64,000 nt of DNA from NCBI RefSeq assembly GCF_029543155.1, contig NZ_JARQXA010000001.1, forward strand, positions 62,001 through 126,000, given 5' to 3'. The notes under the pieces were generated by a model. The model saw only the letters and a list, made by a program, of their open reading frames with translations, was not told where the DNA came from and made no database searches. Both the position numbers and the translations under genes were made by a program. The DNA is from Sphingomonas sp. HITSZ_GF. Lineage in GTDB: Bacteria > Pseudomonadota > Alphaproteobacteria > Sphingomonadales > Sphingomonadaceae. Within the stretch, counting starts at the first letter, position 1. Each line of letters begins with the position of its first letter. Below, in pieces: positions 16,774 to 26,577 of the stretch.

Positions 16774-16865
16774 CCCCTCCCGCTTGCGGGAGGGGCTGGG
16801 GGAGGGCGTGTTCCTCCCCAACGCATTACAGACCCTCCCCCGACCCCTCCCGCAAGCGGGAGGGG
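16774..16865. repeat. REP-like inverted repeat between kduI and kduD
   Basis: Two palindromes, CCCCTCCCGC-TT-GCGGGAGGGG (16774-16795) and CCCCTCCCGC-AA-GCGGGAGGGG (16844-16865), lie in 33-base arms that are inverted copies of each other with two mismatches (16774-16806 and 16833-16865), around a 26-base spacer. This looks like a paired REP (BIME) element inserted inside the operon. Confidence 0.8.
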
Positions 16866-16894
16866 AGCGATGGCGGCGAGGATGGGAGTTTAGA

Positions 16895-17650
16895 ATGACC
16901 AATCCCTTCGATCTTTCCGGCAAGGTTGCCGTAGTCACCGGCGCGAACACCGGCATCGGCCAGGGCATTGCGCTGGCGCTCGCCGCCGCGGGTGCGGACA
17001 TCGCCGCGGTGGGCCGCACGCCGGCCAAGGAGACGGTGGCGAAGGCGCGGGCGCTCGGCCGCAAGGCGGAGATCATCTCGGCCGATCTCTCGTCGATCGA
17101 GCCTGTGGACAGGGTTGTGGGCGAAGCTGTGGAAAAGCTCGGCGGGCTCGACATCCTGGTCAACAATGCCGGCATCATCCGCCGTGCCGACAGCCTCGAT
17201 TTCACCGAGGAGGATTGGGATGCGGTGATCGACACCAATTTGAAGTCGGTATTCTTCCTCTGCCAGGCGGCGGCGAAGCACATGGTGACCCGAGGCAAGG
17301 GCAAGATCATCAACATCGCCTCGATGCTCACCTTCCAAGGTGGCATCCGCGTGCCGAGCTACACTGCGTCCAAGTCGGGCATCGGCGGCCTCACCAAGCT
17401 GATGGCGAACGAGTGGGCGGCCAAGGGCATCAACGTCAACGCGATCGCGCCGGGCTATATCGCCACCAACAACACCGCCGCACTCCAGGCAGATGAGGCG
17501 CGCAACCGCTCGATCATGGAGCGCATCCCGGCGGGCCGCTGGGGCGATCCGGCGGACATGGGCGGCGCGGCGGTGTTCCTCGCCTCCTCGGCCTCGGACT
17601 ATGTCCAAGGGCATATCCTGGCCGTCGATGGCGGGTGGCTGGCACGATGA
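16895..17650 (+). CDS. kduD: 2-dehydro-3-deoxy-D-gluconate 5-dehydrogenase (SDR)
   Basis: The start at 16895 is chosen because GGGAG lies nine bases upstream and the sequence begins MTNPFDLSGKVAVVTG; the longer frame only translates the REP element. The 251-residue short-chain dehydrogenase shows GANTGIGQG for cofactor binding (about 15-23), NNAGI, a catalytic Tyr in PSYTASKSG with Lys four residues on, and the C-terminal AVDGGWLAR. KduD reduces the KduI product to 2-keto-3-deoxygluconate. Its stop overlaps the kdgK start. Confidence 0.93.
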   Translation: MTNPFDLSGKVAVVTGANTGIGQGIALALAAAGADIAAVGRTPAKETVAKARALGRKAEIISADLSSIEPVDRVVGEAVEKLGGLDILVNNAGIIRRADSLDFTEEDWDAVIDTNLKSVFFLCQAAAKHMVTRGKGKIINIASMLTFQGGIRVPSYTASKSGIGGLTKLMANEWAAKGINVNAIAPGYIATNNTAALQADEARNRSIMERIPAGRWGDPADMGGAAVFLASSASDYVQGHILAVDGGWLAR

Positions 17651-18654
17651 CCATCGCCTTTTTCGGGGAACTGATGTTGCGGCTCTCGCCCCCGGGGCGC
17701 GAGCTTCTCCTGCAGACGCCGAAGCTCGAAGTGAATGTCGGCGGTGCCGAGGCGAATGTCGCCACCGGGCTGGCGTGCCTGGGCCACAAGGTCCGCATGA
17801 TCTCGGCCGTTGCCGACAATCCGCTGGGCGGCGCGGTGATCGGCGAACTGCGCCGGCGCGGGGTCGACACTTCGACCGTGGTTTCTGAAGCTGGCCGGTT
17901 GGGCCTGTATTTTCTGACGCCCGGTGCGGGGCTGCGCGCTTCCGAGGTGGTCTATGACCGGGCATATTCGGTGTTCGCCCAGCGTCCCGCTGAAAGCTGG
18001 GACTGGGACGTGCTGCTCGCAGGCGCGAAGCGGCTGCACCTGTCGGGCATCACCCCGGCGCTCGGCCACAACACCGCCACCGCCGCGATCGCCGCGGCCG
18101 AGGCTGCGGGCGCCAGGGGCATTCCGGTATCGTTCGACGGCAATTACCGCGCGAAGCTGTGGGAAAGCTGGGACAGCGATCCCAAGGCCGTGTTGACCCG
18201 GCTGATCGGCCATGCCGACCTGCTGTTCGGCAACCATCGCGACATCTCGCTGCTGCTCGGCAGGCAATTCTCGGGAGACGGCCCCGATCGCCGGCGCGAA
18301 GCGGCGGAGGCGGCCTTTGCCGCGTTCCCCAAGCTCCAGACCATCGCCAACACTGCGCGCCATGTCGACGATGCCGACAGCCACCGCGTCTCGGCGCGGG
18401 TGGATACGCGTGCGGGCGGCTACCAGACCGACGAAGTGCTGATCGCCGGAATCGTCGATCGCATCGGCGCGGGCGATGCCTTCGCAGCTGGCGTGCTGCA
18501 CGGCCTGATCGAGAGCGGCGGAGACGCCAAGGTGGCGGCACATGCGGGACTTGCGCTCACCGCGTTAAAACATTCGCTACCAGGCGATGCGAGCCTGTTT
18601 TCGCGCGCCGATCTGGCAGCGTTTGGGGAAGGCGGGCTCGACGTCCGCCGATGA
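17647..18654 (+). CDS. kdgK: 2-keto-3-deoxygluconate kinase (PfkB family)
   Basis: The ATG at 17647 overlaps the kduD stop in ATGA, implying translational coupling. The 335-residue product has PfkB signatures: N-terminal NVGGAEANVA (substrate side) and C-terminal DRIGAGDAFAAG containing the catalytic Asp and anion hole. It phosphorylates 2-keto-3-deoxygluconate to KDPG, completing the route kduI-kduD-kdgK. No KDPG aldolase gene is in the window, so that step must be encoded elsewhere. Confidence 0.92.
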   Translation: MTIAFFGELMLRLSPPGRELLLQTPKLEVNVGGAEANVATGLACLGHKVRMISAVADNPLGGAVIGELRRRGVDTSTVVSEAGRLGLYFLTPGAGLRASEVVYDRAYSVFAQRPAESWDWDVLLAGAKRLHLSGITPALGHNTATAAIAAAEAAGARGIPVSFDGNYRAKLWESWDSDPKAVLTRLIGHADLLFGNHRDISLLLGRQFSGDGPDRRREAAEAAFAAFPKLQTIANTARHVDDADSHRVSARVDTRAGGYQTDEVLIAGIVDRIGAGDAFAAGVLHGLIESGGDAKVAAHAGLALTALKHSLPGDASLFSRADLAAFGEGGLDVRR

Positions 18655-18698
18655 TCGGTCAGAGGTGAAAAATCACCCTGGCTGCATGGGGGTGGCCG

Positions 18699-20027
18699 AT
18701 GGGAGAGACTTTCGCGATTGCCGCGGAGCCGGCGCTTGAACGACGTGAATTGAATGATTTGCGGCGTGCTTATGGCATCGATGCGTTGTTCGAGCGCGAA
18801 CTGCACGAAGCCTGGCGGTTCCTCGAACCGCATATGAGCAGCGTGGCCCGCGAGTTGCTCGAACGGCGAGGCGGCGGGCCGGTGCCCGATTCGGTCGTCG
18901 AGGCGCGAGTCGAATATGCGCGCGCCAAGATGTCGCAGCCGATCGACGAAGCCTGGATCGCGCTGCTCACAGCCGAGGCCGACCGCGTCGCCGAGGGCGG
19001 GCTCGAATTCTCCACCGTCGCGGCCTCGATGCTGGCAGCGCAGATGCGTGGTCATGCGGTCTTTTTCGAGCTTTGCGACGATGTCGCCCAGCTCGAGCGG
19101 CTGACCCGCGCGACGCAGCGGCTGGGCGTCATCGAGTTCGAGATCATCGCGAGCCGGCTGCGGCAAATCGCCCGGCAGCGCGCCCAGGCACTGCGCCGGC
19201 AGGAATTGAGCCAGGTCCGCTCCGAGCTCAGCGAGTCGATCGCCAGCACCGCGCGAGCAAGCCGCGAGATCGCGCAGTTTACCGAGACGACCGCGGCAGA
19301 CCTGCTCGGGCTGCGCAAGCCGGCCACCGAAGTTGCCTCCGCGGCGGATCAGGCGGCAGTGGCGATGGGCGAGTCTGCGCGAAACGCGGCTGGGCTGATC
19401 GCTGCCTATGAACGGGCGCGGATCGATGCCCAGGCAGCCGCCGAAGTGGCCGGCAATGCCGATGCCATCGCGATAAAGGGCAAGGAAAGCGCCGAGAGCC
19501 TCGCCGCGCACAATGCCCGGATCGAAGGCGTCGTCACCTTGATCTCGCGCGTCGCCTACCAGACCAAATTGCTCGCGCTGAACGCCAGCATCGAGGCGGC
19601 GCGGGCAGGCGATAGCGGGCGCGGCTTTGCGGTGGTGGCGCAGGAAGTGCGCACGCTGGCCGATCAGGCGGCCAACGCCACCGGCGACATCACCGCGACG
19701 ATCCGCGAGGCGCAGGCCGCGAGCGGCGCGATGGCCGATACCAACCGCGCCATCCTGGGCGTGGTAACCGAGCTGCTGGCGCGGGTGCGTGCTGTTTCGG
19801 GCGAGATGGAAACGCAGATGGCGACCGTCTCGGGAATCCTCGCCTCGATCGACGAGACCGCCGTCTCCTCACGCGAGATCGCGGTGCTGATCGCGACGAT
19901 CAGCGATCAGGTGGGGCGGCTGGCCAGCGAGGCGGAAGCAGCGGGGCGCCAAGCGGCGCTTACCCGCGAGGCGATTGGCCGGATCGAGGAAGCGACAGGG
20001 CACATAATGACGGGAGCGGATCAATGA
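18699..20027 (+). CDS. Soluble methyl-accepting chemotaxis-type signal transducer
   Basis: The 442-residue protein has no membrane segment. Residues about 1-160 are a helical sensor region with a loosely globin-like pattern ([32 protein letters not shown]); I could not identify a haem-ligating histidine with confidence. Residues about 170-440 are a coiled-coil signalling domain with the canonical MCP tip: [20 protein letters not shown] (in parts), then [18 protein letters not shown]. It should signal to CheA/CheW from the cytoplasm. The gene follows kdgK by 44 bp and overlaps a carboxylesterase start, an odd partner for a chemoreceptor. Confidence 0.85.
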   Translation: MGETFAIAAEPALERRELNDLRRAYGIDALFERELHEAWRFLEPHMSSVARELLERRGGGPVPDSVVEARVEYARAKMSQPIDEAWIALLTAEADRVAEGGLEFSTVAASMLAAQMRGHAVFFELCDDVAQLERLTRATQRLGVIEFEIIASRLRQIARQRAQALRRQELSQVRSELSESIASTARASREIAQFTETTAADLLGLRKPATEVASAADQAAVAMGESARNAAGLIAAYERARIDAQAAAEVAGNADAIAIKGKESAESLAAHNARIEGVVTLISRVAYQTKLLALNASIEAARAGDSGRGFAVVAQEVRTLADQAANATGDITATIREAQAASGAMADTNRAILGVVTELLARVRAVSGEMETQMATVSGILASIDETAVSSREIAVLIATISDQVGRLASEAEAAGRQAALTREAIGRIEEATGHIMTGADQ

Positions 20028-21586
20028 GTGGCGTAACGCGGCGTTCGGTGGTGGCGGGCGGCATGGCGCTGGCGGCGGCGCCGCTGGTGGCACGGGCTGC
20101 AGCCGGTGATGCCGTGGTAGAGACGCGGGCAGGGCAGTTCGAGGGCGATCGCATCGATGGCGGCATGCTGCGTTTCCGCGGCATCCGTTATGGCAACGCG
20201 CCACGCTTCCGCGCGCCCGTGGCCTTCGCTACGCCCGGCCAGCGCGTGCCGGCGCACGAATATGGCCCGATCTGTCCGCAGGGGAAGGGCGGGCAGGCCG
20301 CCTCCGAAGACTGCCTGTTTCTCAACGTCTGGACGCACGGCGCCAGCACGGCCGCCAAGCGCCCGGTGATGCTCTACATCCATGGCGGCGCCTATTCGAA
20401 CGGCACCGTCACCGTGCCGCTCAACGACGGCGCGAAGCTCGCGGCGGCCAAGGACGTGGTGGTGGTGACGGTCAATCACCGGCTCAATGCGCTCGGTTAT
20501 CTCTATCTCGCCCGCTTCGATCCGCGCTTCGCCGACAGCGGCAATCTGGGGCAGCTCGATCTGATCCTCGCGCTGCAATGGGTGCGCGACAATATCGCCG
20601 CGTTCGGTGGCGATCCCCGGCGGGTGTTTGTGTTCGGCCAGTCGGGCGGCGGCGCCAAGATCGCCACGCTGATGGGCATGCCGGCGGCCAAGGGGCTGTT
20701 CCACTCCGCCGCGACGATGAGCGGGCAGCAGGTCACCGCTTCGGGCCCGATGAACGCGACGAAGCGCGCCCAGGCCTATCTGGCGAAGCTGGGGGTGAAG
20801 GAGGACAATCTCCAGCCTTTGCTAGACATGCCCGTGGAGAAGCTGGTCGGTGCGCTCGATGCGACCGATCCGATCCTGGGCGGCGGCGTCTATTTCGGGC
20901 CGGTGCTCGACATGAAATGGCTGACGCGCCACCCGTTCTGGCCCGATGCCAATCCGCAGAGCCTGTCGATCCCGATGATCCTGGGCAACACGCATGACGA
21001 GACACGCGCCTTCATCGATCCCAATTCGGCCAAGGTGAAGGGACTGACCTGGGACAATGTCGCCGCGCGGATGGCCCCCGAGCTGCGCATGGACCTGCTG
21101 CCCGAATGGGTGGTGGGGCAGTATCGCGCCCATTTCCCCAAGGATACGCCCGAGCAGCTCTTCTACCGCGCCACCACCGCGGGGCGGAGCTGGCCAGGCC
21201 AGTGGCTCGAGGCGGATGCCCGCGCCGCGGCGGGGGCCAGGGCCACCTGGGTCTATCAGGTCGACTACCAGTCGCCGACCCAGCCTGAGCGCGGCGCACC
21301 GCATACGATGGACATCGCACTCGCCTTCGGAACGCTCGATGCGCCGGGGTCCTTCACCGGCACGGGCCCGGCAGCGCAGAAGCTCAGCGGACAGGTGATG
21401 GGCGCGTTCGCCGCGCTGGCGCGCACCGGGCGACCGGTGGCCGAGGGACTGGCGCCCTGGACGCCCTATACGCTGGCCAATCGCGCGACGATGGTGTTCG
21501 ACACCGCCAGCCGCGTCGTGAACGATCCGCGCAAATGGGAGCGGGAGCTGTGGGGCAGGGTGCCGTACATCCAGCCCGGATCATGA
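20024..21586 (+). CDS. Secreted type-B carboxylesterase
   Basis: The 520-residue product begins with a twin-arginine-like signal ([20 protein letters not shown]). It has the type-B carboxylesterase landmarks: [10 protein letters not shown] (about 95-104), oxyanion-hole YIHGGAY (about 118-124) and nucleophile elbow FGQSGGG with Ser at about 207. The usual Glu-Ser is replaced by Gln-Ser at the elbow, as in some bacterial members. A His in [12 protein letters not shown] is the likely triad base. Its ATG overlaps the chemoreceptor stop (ATGA). It probably removes acyl groups from a carbohydrate or aromatic ester in the periplasm. Confidence 0.87.
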   Translation: MSGVTRRSVVAGGMALAAAPLVARAAAGDAVVETRAGQFEGDRIDGGMLRFRGIRYGNAPRFRAPVAFATPGQRVPAHEYGPICPQGKGGQAASEDCLFLNVWTHGASTAAKRPVMLYIHGGAYSNGTVTVPLNDGAKLAAAKDVVVVTVNHRLNALGYLYLARFDPRFADSGNLGQLDLILALQWVRDNIAAFGGDPRRVFVFGQSGGGAKIATLMGMPAAKGLFHSAATMSGQQVTASGPMNATKRAQAYLAKLGVKEDNLQPLLDMPVEKLVGALDATDPILGGGVYFGPVLDMKWLTRHPFWPDANPQSLSIPMILGNTHDETRAFIDPNSAKVKGLTWDNVAARMAPELRMDLLPEWVVGQYRAHFPKDTPEQLFYRATTAGRSWPGQWLEADARAAAGARATWVYQVDYQSPTQPERGAPHTMDIALAFGTLDAPGSFTGTGPAAQKLSGQVMGAFAALARTGRPVAEGLAPWTPYTLANRATMVFDTASRVVNDPRKWERELWGRVPYIQPGS

Positions 21587-21588
21587 TC

Positions 21589-21602
21589 TGACACCGGTTA
21601 CC
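21589..21602. promoter_or_regulatory. Candidate LacI-family operator upstream of the LacI gene
   Basis: TGACACCGGTTACC carries the same TGACACCGGT decamer found in the uronate and TonB control regions. It lies 48 bp before the regulator's preferred ATG, consistent with autoregulation. Only 8 of 14 positions are palindromic, so this may be a weak site. Confidence 0.5.
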
Positions 21603-21649
21603 TGATCGCGTTGTCCACAAAGCCGTATCGCTTTGTCCCGCGAGCCATT

Positions 21650-22696
21650 ATGTTCATGAAAATGGAGAGAACCGGAAAGCCCACGATCAACGACGTGGCC
21701 CGCATCGCCGGCGTGTCGAAGAAGACCGTCAGCCGGGTGATCAATCGCTCGCCTCTGCTCAACGGCGATACCCGCGCCAAGGTGGAGCAGGTGATCGCCG
21801 AGCTGGGCTATGTCCCCAATGTCCAGGCGCGCGCGCTGGCACTGCGCCGCAACTTCCTGATCGGGCTGATCCACGACAATCCCAACGCGCAGATGGTGAT
21901 GAACGTGCAGGCCGGCATGCTCGAGGCGATGCGCGACACCGAGTTCGAGCTGATCGTGCGCCCGATCGACCGCGGCAGCTCGACCATGCTGGAGGACGTG
22001 CGCAACTTCCTCGAGCGCCAGCGCCTCTACGGCGTAATGTTCCTGCCGCCGGTCTCGGAGAACGAGATGGTGGCCGAGCTCTGCCGCGAGCTGGGCATCC
22101 GCTATGTCCGCATGGGATCGGCGACGCTCGACGAGAATGAGCACATGGTCGCCTCGAACGATTGCGATGTGGTCACCGAGGCGGTGAACCACCTGATCTC
22201 GCTCGGCCATCGCCGCATCGGGCTGATCGCCGGGCCGCACGGCTTCCGCTCTGCGCGCGAACGCAGGAAAGGCTTTGAGAACGCGCTGGAGGAGGCGGGG
22301 ATCAAGCTGCCGCGCAGCCTTATCGCGGACGGAAACTACACCTTCGAGACCGGGCTGGCCGCCGCCGACCGGCTGCTCGACCTGTCGCCGCGCCCGACCG
22401 CGATCTTCGCCTCGAACGACGAGATGGCGGCCGCAACGCTCCACGCCGCGCGCCGGCGCGGGATGAGCGTGCCCGAGGACCTGTCGATCATCGGCTTCGA
22501 CGATACCGCCATCGCCTCGCACATCTGGCCGCCGATGACGACGGTGCACTGGCCGATCATCTCGATGGCACGCTCCGCAGCGCTCAAACTGCTCGCCGAT
22601 TTCTTCGGGGATGACGGCAATGCGGTGGAGGAACCCTCGCTATTCCCCTCCACCCTGATCCACCGCGCCTCGGTCGCGCCGCCGCGCGAAGGCTAG
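21650..22696 (+). CDS. LacI-family transcriptional regulator
   Basis: The 348-residue protein has an N-terminal LacI helix-turn-helix (TINDVARIAGVSKKTVSRVI) with the hinge region PNVQARALA, followed by a periplasmic-binding-type effector domain (about 65-340; FLIGLIHDNP, SLGHRRIGLIAGP, PTAIFASNDEMA). Starts at 21650, 21656 or 21662 are all possible; none has a strong ribosome-binding site, and the TTG at 21611 is less likely. Its location between sites sharing TGACACCGGT makes it the best candidate regulator of the uronate operon, the LamG operon and the adjacent TonB receptor. The effector is probably a uronate-derived keto-deoxy acid. Confidence 0.9.
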   Translation: MFMKMERTGKPTINDVARIAGVSKKTVSRVINRSPLLNGDTRAKVEQVIAELGYVPNVQARALALRRNFLIGLIHDNPNAQMVMNVQAGMLEAMRDTEFELIVRPIDRGSSTMLEDVRNFLERQRLYGVMFLPPVSENEMVAELCRELGIRYVRMGSATLDENEHMVASNDCDVVTEAVNHLISLGHRRIGLIAGPHGFRSARERRKGFENALEEAGIKLPRSLIADGNYTFETGLAAADRLLDLSPRPTAIFASNDEMAAATLHAARRRGMSVPEDLSIIGFDDTAIASHIWPPMTTVHWPIISMARSAALKLLADFFGDDGNAVEEPSLFPSTLIHRASVAPPREG

Positions 22697-23015
22697 CGCC
22701 GGGCACGCTGCACGGCGCGATTTCCCCGATGTTGCTGAAATGCCGCAATCGTTCGATTGTGACATTTTGTCAATGACACCGGTTGACATAAGCGCGTTCC
22801 CGCGAGATCAATAGTGTGAACAAGCGTGGCTGAGACGCTTGCGCCCAAGCGGACACCAAGATTCGCAAAGGGGGCGTGGGAGGGGGCAAGTCGCGACATG
22901 GCGGTTTCTTGCGGAACGACGGAAGTCGTCATCCGCATTGCTGTGTCGTACCCTGATTCCGGGCTCCAATGGGCGCATCGACCAGTGCTTGTCGATGACA
23001 ATTGGGGAGGAATCG
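22697..23015 (+). other. Promoter and long leader of the second TonB receptor
   Basis: This 319-bp gap holds two operator-like elements (22760-22788) and then about 225 bp of leader before the receptor ATG. A short open stretch beginning 22826 has no clear ribosome-binding site. I saw no riboswitch consensus. Confidence 0.5.
22760..22788 (+). promoter_or_regulatory. Operator cluster and -35 region of the second TonB receptor
   Basis: TGACA-TTT-TGTCA (22760-22772) is a perfect-armed inverted repeat. It is followed at once by TGACACCGGTTGACA (22774-22788), which contains the shared decamer. The last six bases, TTGACA (22783-22788), match a consensus -35 box, so a bound repressor would block RNA polymerase. 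I found no convincing -10 hexamer; ATCAAT at 22807-22812 is a weak candidate. Confidence 0.6.
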
Positions 23016-26000
23016 ATGCTTTCTAACGCTGACACTCTGGCTGTGCGCCGCTCGGCGCTGCGCGGCACGACGGCGCTGGGTGCGCTCGGCATGGCGCTGC
23101 TGATGGCGACGCCGGCCTGGGCGCAGACCGCCGACACGGGCGCCGCCGCCGCGCAGGAAGCGCCGCAGACCGATGAGCAGGCGCAGACCGAGGGCCAGAC
23201 CATCGTTGTCACCGGTTTCCGCGCCTCGCTCGCCAATTCGGTGAACATCAAGAAGAACTCGAACCAGATTGTCGACGCGATCACCGCCGAGGACATCGCC
23301 GACTTCCCGGACGCCAACCTGGCGGAATCGATCCAGCGCCTTCCGGGCGTCTCGATCGACCGCGACAATGGCGAGGGCCGCACGATCACCGTGCGCGGCC
23401 TGGGCGGCGACTTCCAGGCGGTGCGCCTCAACGGCGCCGACGCGCAGAACATTGCGGGCGGCAACCAGTCCGACGCCGGCGCGAACCGTTCGCGCGGCTT
23501 CGACTTCAACACCTTCGCCTCGGAGCTGTTCGGCGGCATCAAGGTGACCAAGTCGACCGCGGCGGAGAATGACGAAGGCTCGCTGGGCGCGATCATCGAC
23601 CTGACCACCGGCCGGCCGCTCTCGTACAAGAAGAACCGCTTCGCTCTGGGCGCCGAGGCCGAATATCGCGAGAACGGCAAGAGCTGGAACCCGCGCTTCA
23701 CCGGCCTCGCCTCGGTCCATGTCACCGACAATTTCGGCATCCTGGTCTCCGGCGCGTACCAGAAGCAGGAGCAGCAGATCGATTCCTACCGCCGCAACAT
23801 CGGCGTGTTCGAATATACCTATCGCAACTCGGCGATCGCGGGCGTGACGCCGGCGGTCTATGGTTTCGCCCGCCCGAGCAACCAGGGCACCGGCGCCACC
23901 TATGGCTCGGACCCGACGGCCTATGCCGCGATCACCCCGACCACGATCATCCCGGGCCTGCCCTCGATCGGCCGCCAGTATCTCGACTATGAGCGGATCG
24001 GCGCCACCGCGACGCTGCAGTGGAAGCCGAGCTCGGGCACCGAGATCATCCTCGACGGCGTGTTCTCGCGCTACGATCAGAACAGCGACAGCACCGGCAT
24101 CACGCCGATCGGCCTGAACCGCAACGGCACCAATGCCCGCGTCCTTGGCGTCGGCACCGCGGGCCTGCGCGCCATCGGCACCGCCAATGGCTATGCCGAC
24201 CGTGTCGCGCTCTATGCCAATTGCGTGCCCAGCGCGACGATCGACTGCAATGGCGACCAGGCCGGCAACGGCGTGGGCCAGACCCCGCTGGCCGGCTATT
24301 TCAACAGCCTCAACCCGAACAACCTGAACCCGTACGACTATTACAACAACCCGGCCTCGCCGGGCTATGTCGCGAGCACGCAGCAGATCGGCTATTACAA
24401 CGAGCTGCTCGGCCGCCCGAACACCAAGATCCGTGCAGCGCACGTCAACGGCGCCAACCAGGCCGATTACATGGTGCTCGACGATGTCGACTGGCGCAGC
24501 TTCTCCGACACGCAGTTCGGCCGGACCGACTTCAAGCAGGTGACGCTGAACGTGCACCAGGAGTTCGCCCCGAACTTCTATGCCGACGCCACCGGCGGCT
24601 GGTCCAAGTCCGAATTCCGCGCCTATGGCACGCTCACCGAATTCAACGCGATCGACCAGGACAATTACGTCTTCGACGACCGGGATGGCGGCAAGATGCC
24701 GGTGTTCAGCCCGGGCTTCGACGTGGCCAATCCGAACAGCTGGACGCTGGTGAAGGGTCTCTCGACGATCCGCTACTTCACCAACAGCGTGGACAACGAG
24801 TTCAAGGTGGCGCGCGTCAACTTCACCTTCGACGCGTTGCCCGAGATGTCGATCAAGTTCGGCGGCACCGCGAAGGAATTCACCTATGTCGGCGACCAGG
24901 GGCGCCGCACCCAGTCGATCGAGGCGATCAATCCGACGCTTGCCGAAGCGCATCTGAACATCACCGACCTCGGCCGAACGATCAATTTCGGCCAGGGCCT
25001 GAGCGTCCCGGCGGGCACGCCGACCAGCTATTATGCGCCGGACACCCAGAAGTTCATCAACCAGTTCGGCATCAACTGCAATTGCGTGAACAAGTGGGGC
25101 GACTTCCGCGCCTCGGTCGACGGCCGCCAGAAGGGCGGCGTGACCGAGCAGGACGTGTCGGGCTATTTCCAGGTCGACTACAACCTCAACCTGCTCGGCC
25201 GCCCGCTGCGCGGCAATGCCGGCCTGCGCATCGCCAATACCCGCGTGTTCGGCTCGGGCAATGTCGGCGGCGCGGACGGCGTCTCGGGCCTCGCGGTGAC
25301 CGCCAAGAACGAATATTGGGACTGGCTGCCCTCGATGAACGCGAACTGGGAGGTGATGGACAATCTGCTCGTCCGCTTCGCCGCCTCGAAGGTGATGTCG
25401 CGCCCGCAGCTTGCCAGCCTGACGCCGGGCACCACCGCGTTCAGCTCGAGCCTCGCCACCAGCGGCGCGGCGCCGTCGCTAACCGTGGGCAACCCCTATC
25501 TCAACCCGTTCCGCGCGACCAATCTCGACCTCAGCGTCGAGAAGTACTTCACGCATAACGGCCTGATCGCGGTAAACCTGTTCAAGAAGAACATCGAGAG
25601 CTTCCCGCAGCAGGTCGCGCTTGAGGCACCGCTCTCGGCGGTGTTCGAGCCGGCGGTGTACCAGCAGGTGCTGGGCTTCATCACCAATGCCGCGCTCAAC
25701 GCCTACACGGTCAACGGCGGCACCTGGGCGATCCGCCAGTTCCAGGATGCGCCGGGTGGCGAGATCAAGGGCGTGGAAGTCAATCTGCAGAGCGACTTCT
25801 TCTTCCTGCCGGGCTTCCTGAAGCATTTCGGCGTGATCGCGAACTACACGCACATCGAATCGAACCTGAGCTATCTGACGGGCACGGTGCTCAACACCAC
25901 CACCGCAGTCTCGGGCACGGCGGTGAACACCTATGCCGAGGGGCCGTTCCTCAACACCTCGCCGGACGCGTTCAACGCGACGCTCTATTATGAGGACAGC

Positions 26001-26330
26001 AAGTTCTCGGCGCGCGTCTCGGGTGCCTATCGCACCCGCTATGTGAACCGCTTCCCGCTGGCGAGCGGCACCTGCTCGGTGGGCACCACCACCGTGGCGG
26101 GCGGCCCGTGCAACTCGCCGGTGTTCGCGGACTTCGGCTATAACGAGGACCAGCTGAACATCGATTTCGCAGTCTCGTACAACGTGACCAAGTTCGCCAA
26201 GCTCTCGCTCGAGGGCCGCAACATGACCAACGAACCGCAGTACCGCACCATGTATGCGGCGAACCCGGTGACCCAGACCTATGCCAGCACCGGCCGGATC
26301 ATCACCGCTGGCCTGCGCATGATCTTCTGA
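23016..26330 (+). CDS. TonB-dependent outer-membrane receptor
   Basis: The start at 23016 follows GGGGAGG and yields a signal peptide (ALGMALLMATPAWA-Q). The 1104-residue protein has an Ala/Gln/Glu-rich spacer, a TonB-box-like TIVVTGF, a plug (VDAITAEDIADFPDANLAESI, GEGRTITVRGLG) and a large barrel ending GRIITAGLRMIF. It belongs to the same receptor type as the product at 2926-5793 but is longer. The operator-like elements at its promoter link it to the LacI regulator immediately upstream, so it probably imports the oligosaccharide that feeds the uronate pathway. Confidence 0.93.
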   Translation: MLSNADTLAVRRSALRGTTALGALGMALLMATPAWAQTADTGAAAAQEAPQTDEQAQTEGQTIVVTGFRASLANSVNIKKNSNQIVDAITAEDIADFPDANLAESIQRLPGVSIDRDNGEGRTITVRGLGGDFQAVRLNGADAQNIAGGNQSDAGANRSRGFDFNTFASELFGGIKVTKSTAAENDEGSLGAIIDLTTGRPLSYKKNRFALGAEAEYRENGKSWNPRFTGLASVHVTDNFGILVSGAYQKQEQQIDSYRRNIGVFEYTYRNSAIAGVTPAVYGFARPSNQGTGATYGSDPTAYAAITPTTIIPGLPSIGRQYLDYERIGATATLQWKPSSGTEIILDGVFSRYDQNSDSTGITPIGLNRNGTNARVLGVGTAGLRAIGTANGYADRVALYANCVPSATIDCNGDQAGNGVGQTPLAGYFNSLNPNNLNPYDYYNNPASPGYVASTQQIGYYNELLGRPNTKIRAAHVNGANQADYMVLDDVDWRSFSDTQFGRTDFKQVTLNVHQEFAPNFYADATGGWSKSEFRAYGTLTEFNAIDQDNYVFDDRDGGKMPVFSPGFDVANPNSWTLVKGLSTIRYFTNSVDNEFKVARVNFTFDALPEMSIKFGGTAKEFTYVGDQGRRTQSIEAINPTLAEAHLNITDLGRTINFGQGLSVPAGTPTSYYAPDTQKFINQFGINCNCVNKWGDFRASVDGRQKGGVTEQDVSGYFQVDYNLNLLGRPLRGNAGLRIANTRVFGSGNVGGADGVSGLAVTAKNEYWDWLPSMNANWEVMDNLLVRFAASKVMSRPQLASLTPGTTAFSSSLATSGAAPSLTVGNPYLNPFRATNLDLSVEKYFTHNGLIAVNLFKKNIESFPQQVALEAPLSAVFEPAVYQQVLGFITNAALNAYTVNGGTWAIRQFQDAPGGEIKGVEVNLQSDFFFLPGFLKHFGVIANYTHIESNLSYLTGTVLNTTTAVSGTAVNTYAEGPFLNTSPDAFNATLYYEDSKFSARVSGAYRTRYVNRFPLASGTCSVGTTTVAGGPCNSPVFADFGYNEDQLNIDFAVSYNVTKFAKLSLEGRNMTNEPQYRTMYAANPVTQTYASTGRIITAGLRMIF

Positions 26331-26475
26331 TCCTTCGGGGGAGGGGGTGGGGCGGTGCCGCCTGGCGCCGCTCCATTCTCGATCCCGACAGGTGTTCCCA
26401 TGATACTGGCCGGCGCTCGCCTCCGAGCGCCGGCATTTTTGTGTCCAGGCCCTGCGCCCTGCGGCGCCACATCTC

Positions 26476-26557
26476 CGTCATCCCGGCGAAAGCCGGGATC
26501 TCGTGCGGCTCCTGTCCCGCGCCTTCGCCCGAGATCCCGGCTTTCGCCGGGATGACG
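26476..26557. repeat. REP-like inverted repeat downstream of the TonB receptor
   Basis: CGTCATCCCGGCGAAAGCCG at 26476 extends to a 28-base unit (26476-26503) that recurs as an exact inverted copy at 26530-26557, separated by 26 bases. Each unit is itself a hairpin. It sits between the convergent receptor and kup genes and could also stop transcription from both sides. Confidence 0.85.
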
Positions 26558-26577
26558 TTTGGGGGCAGGGAAGTGGG

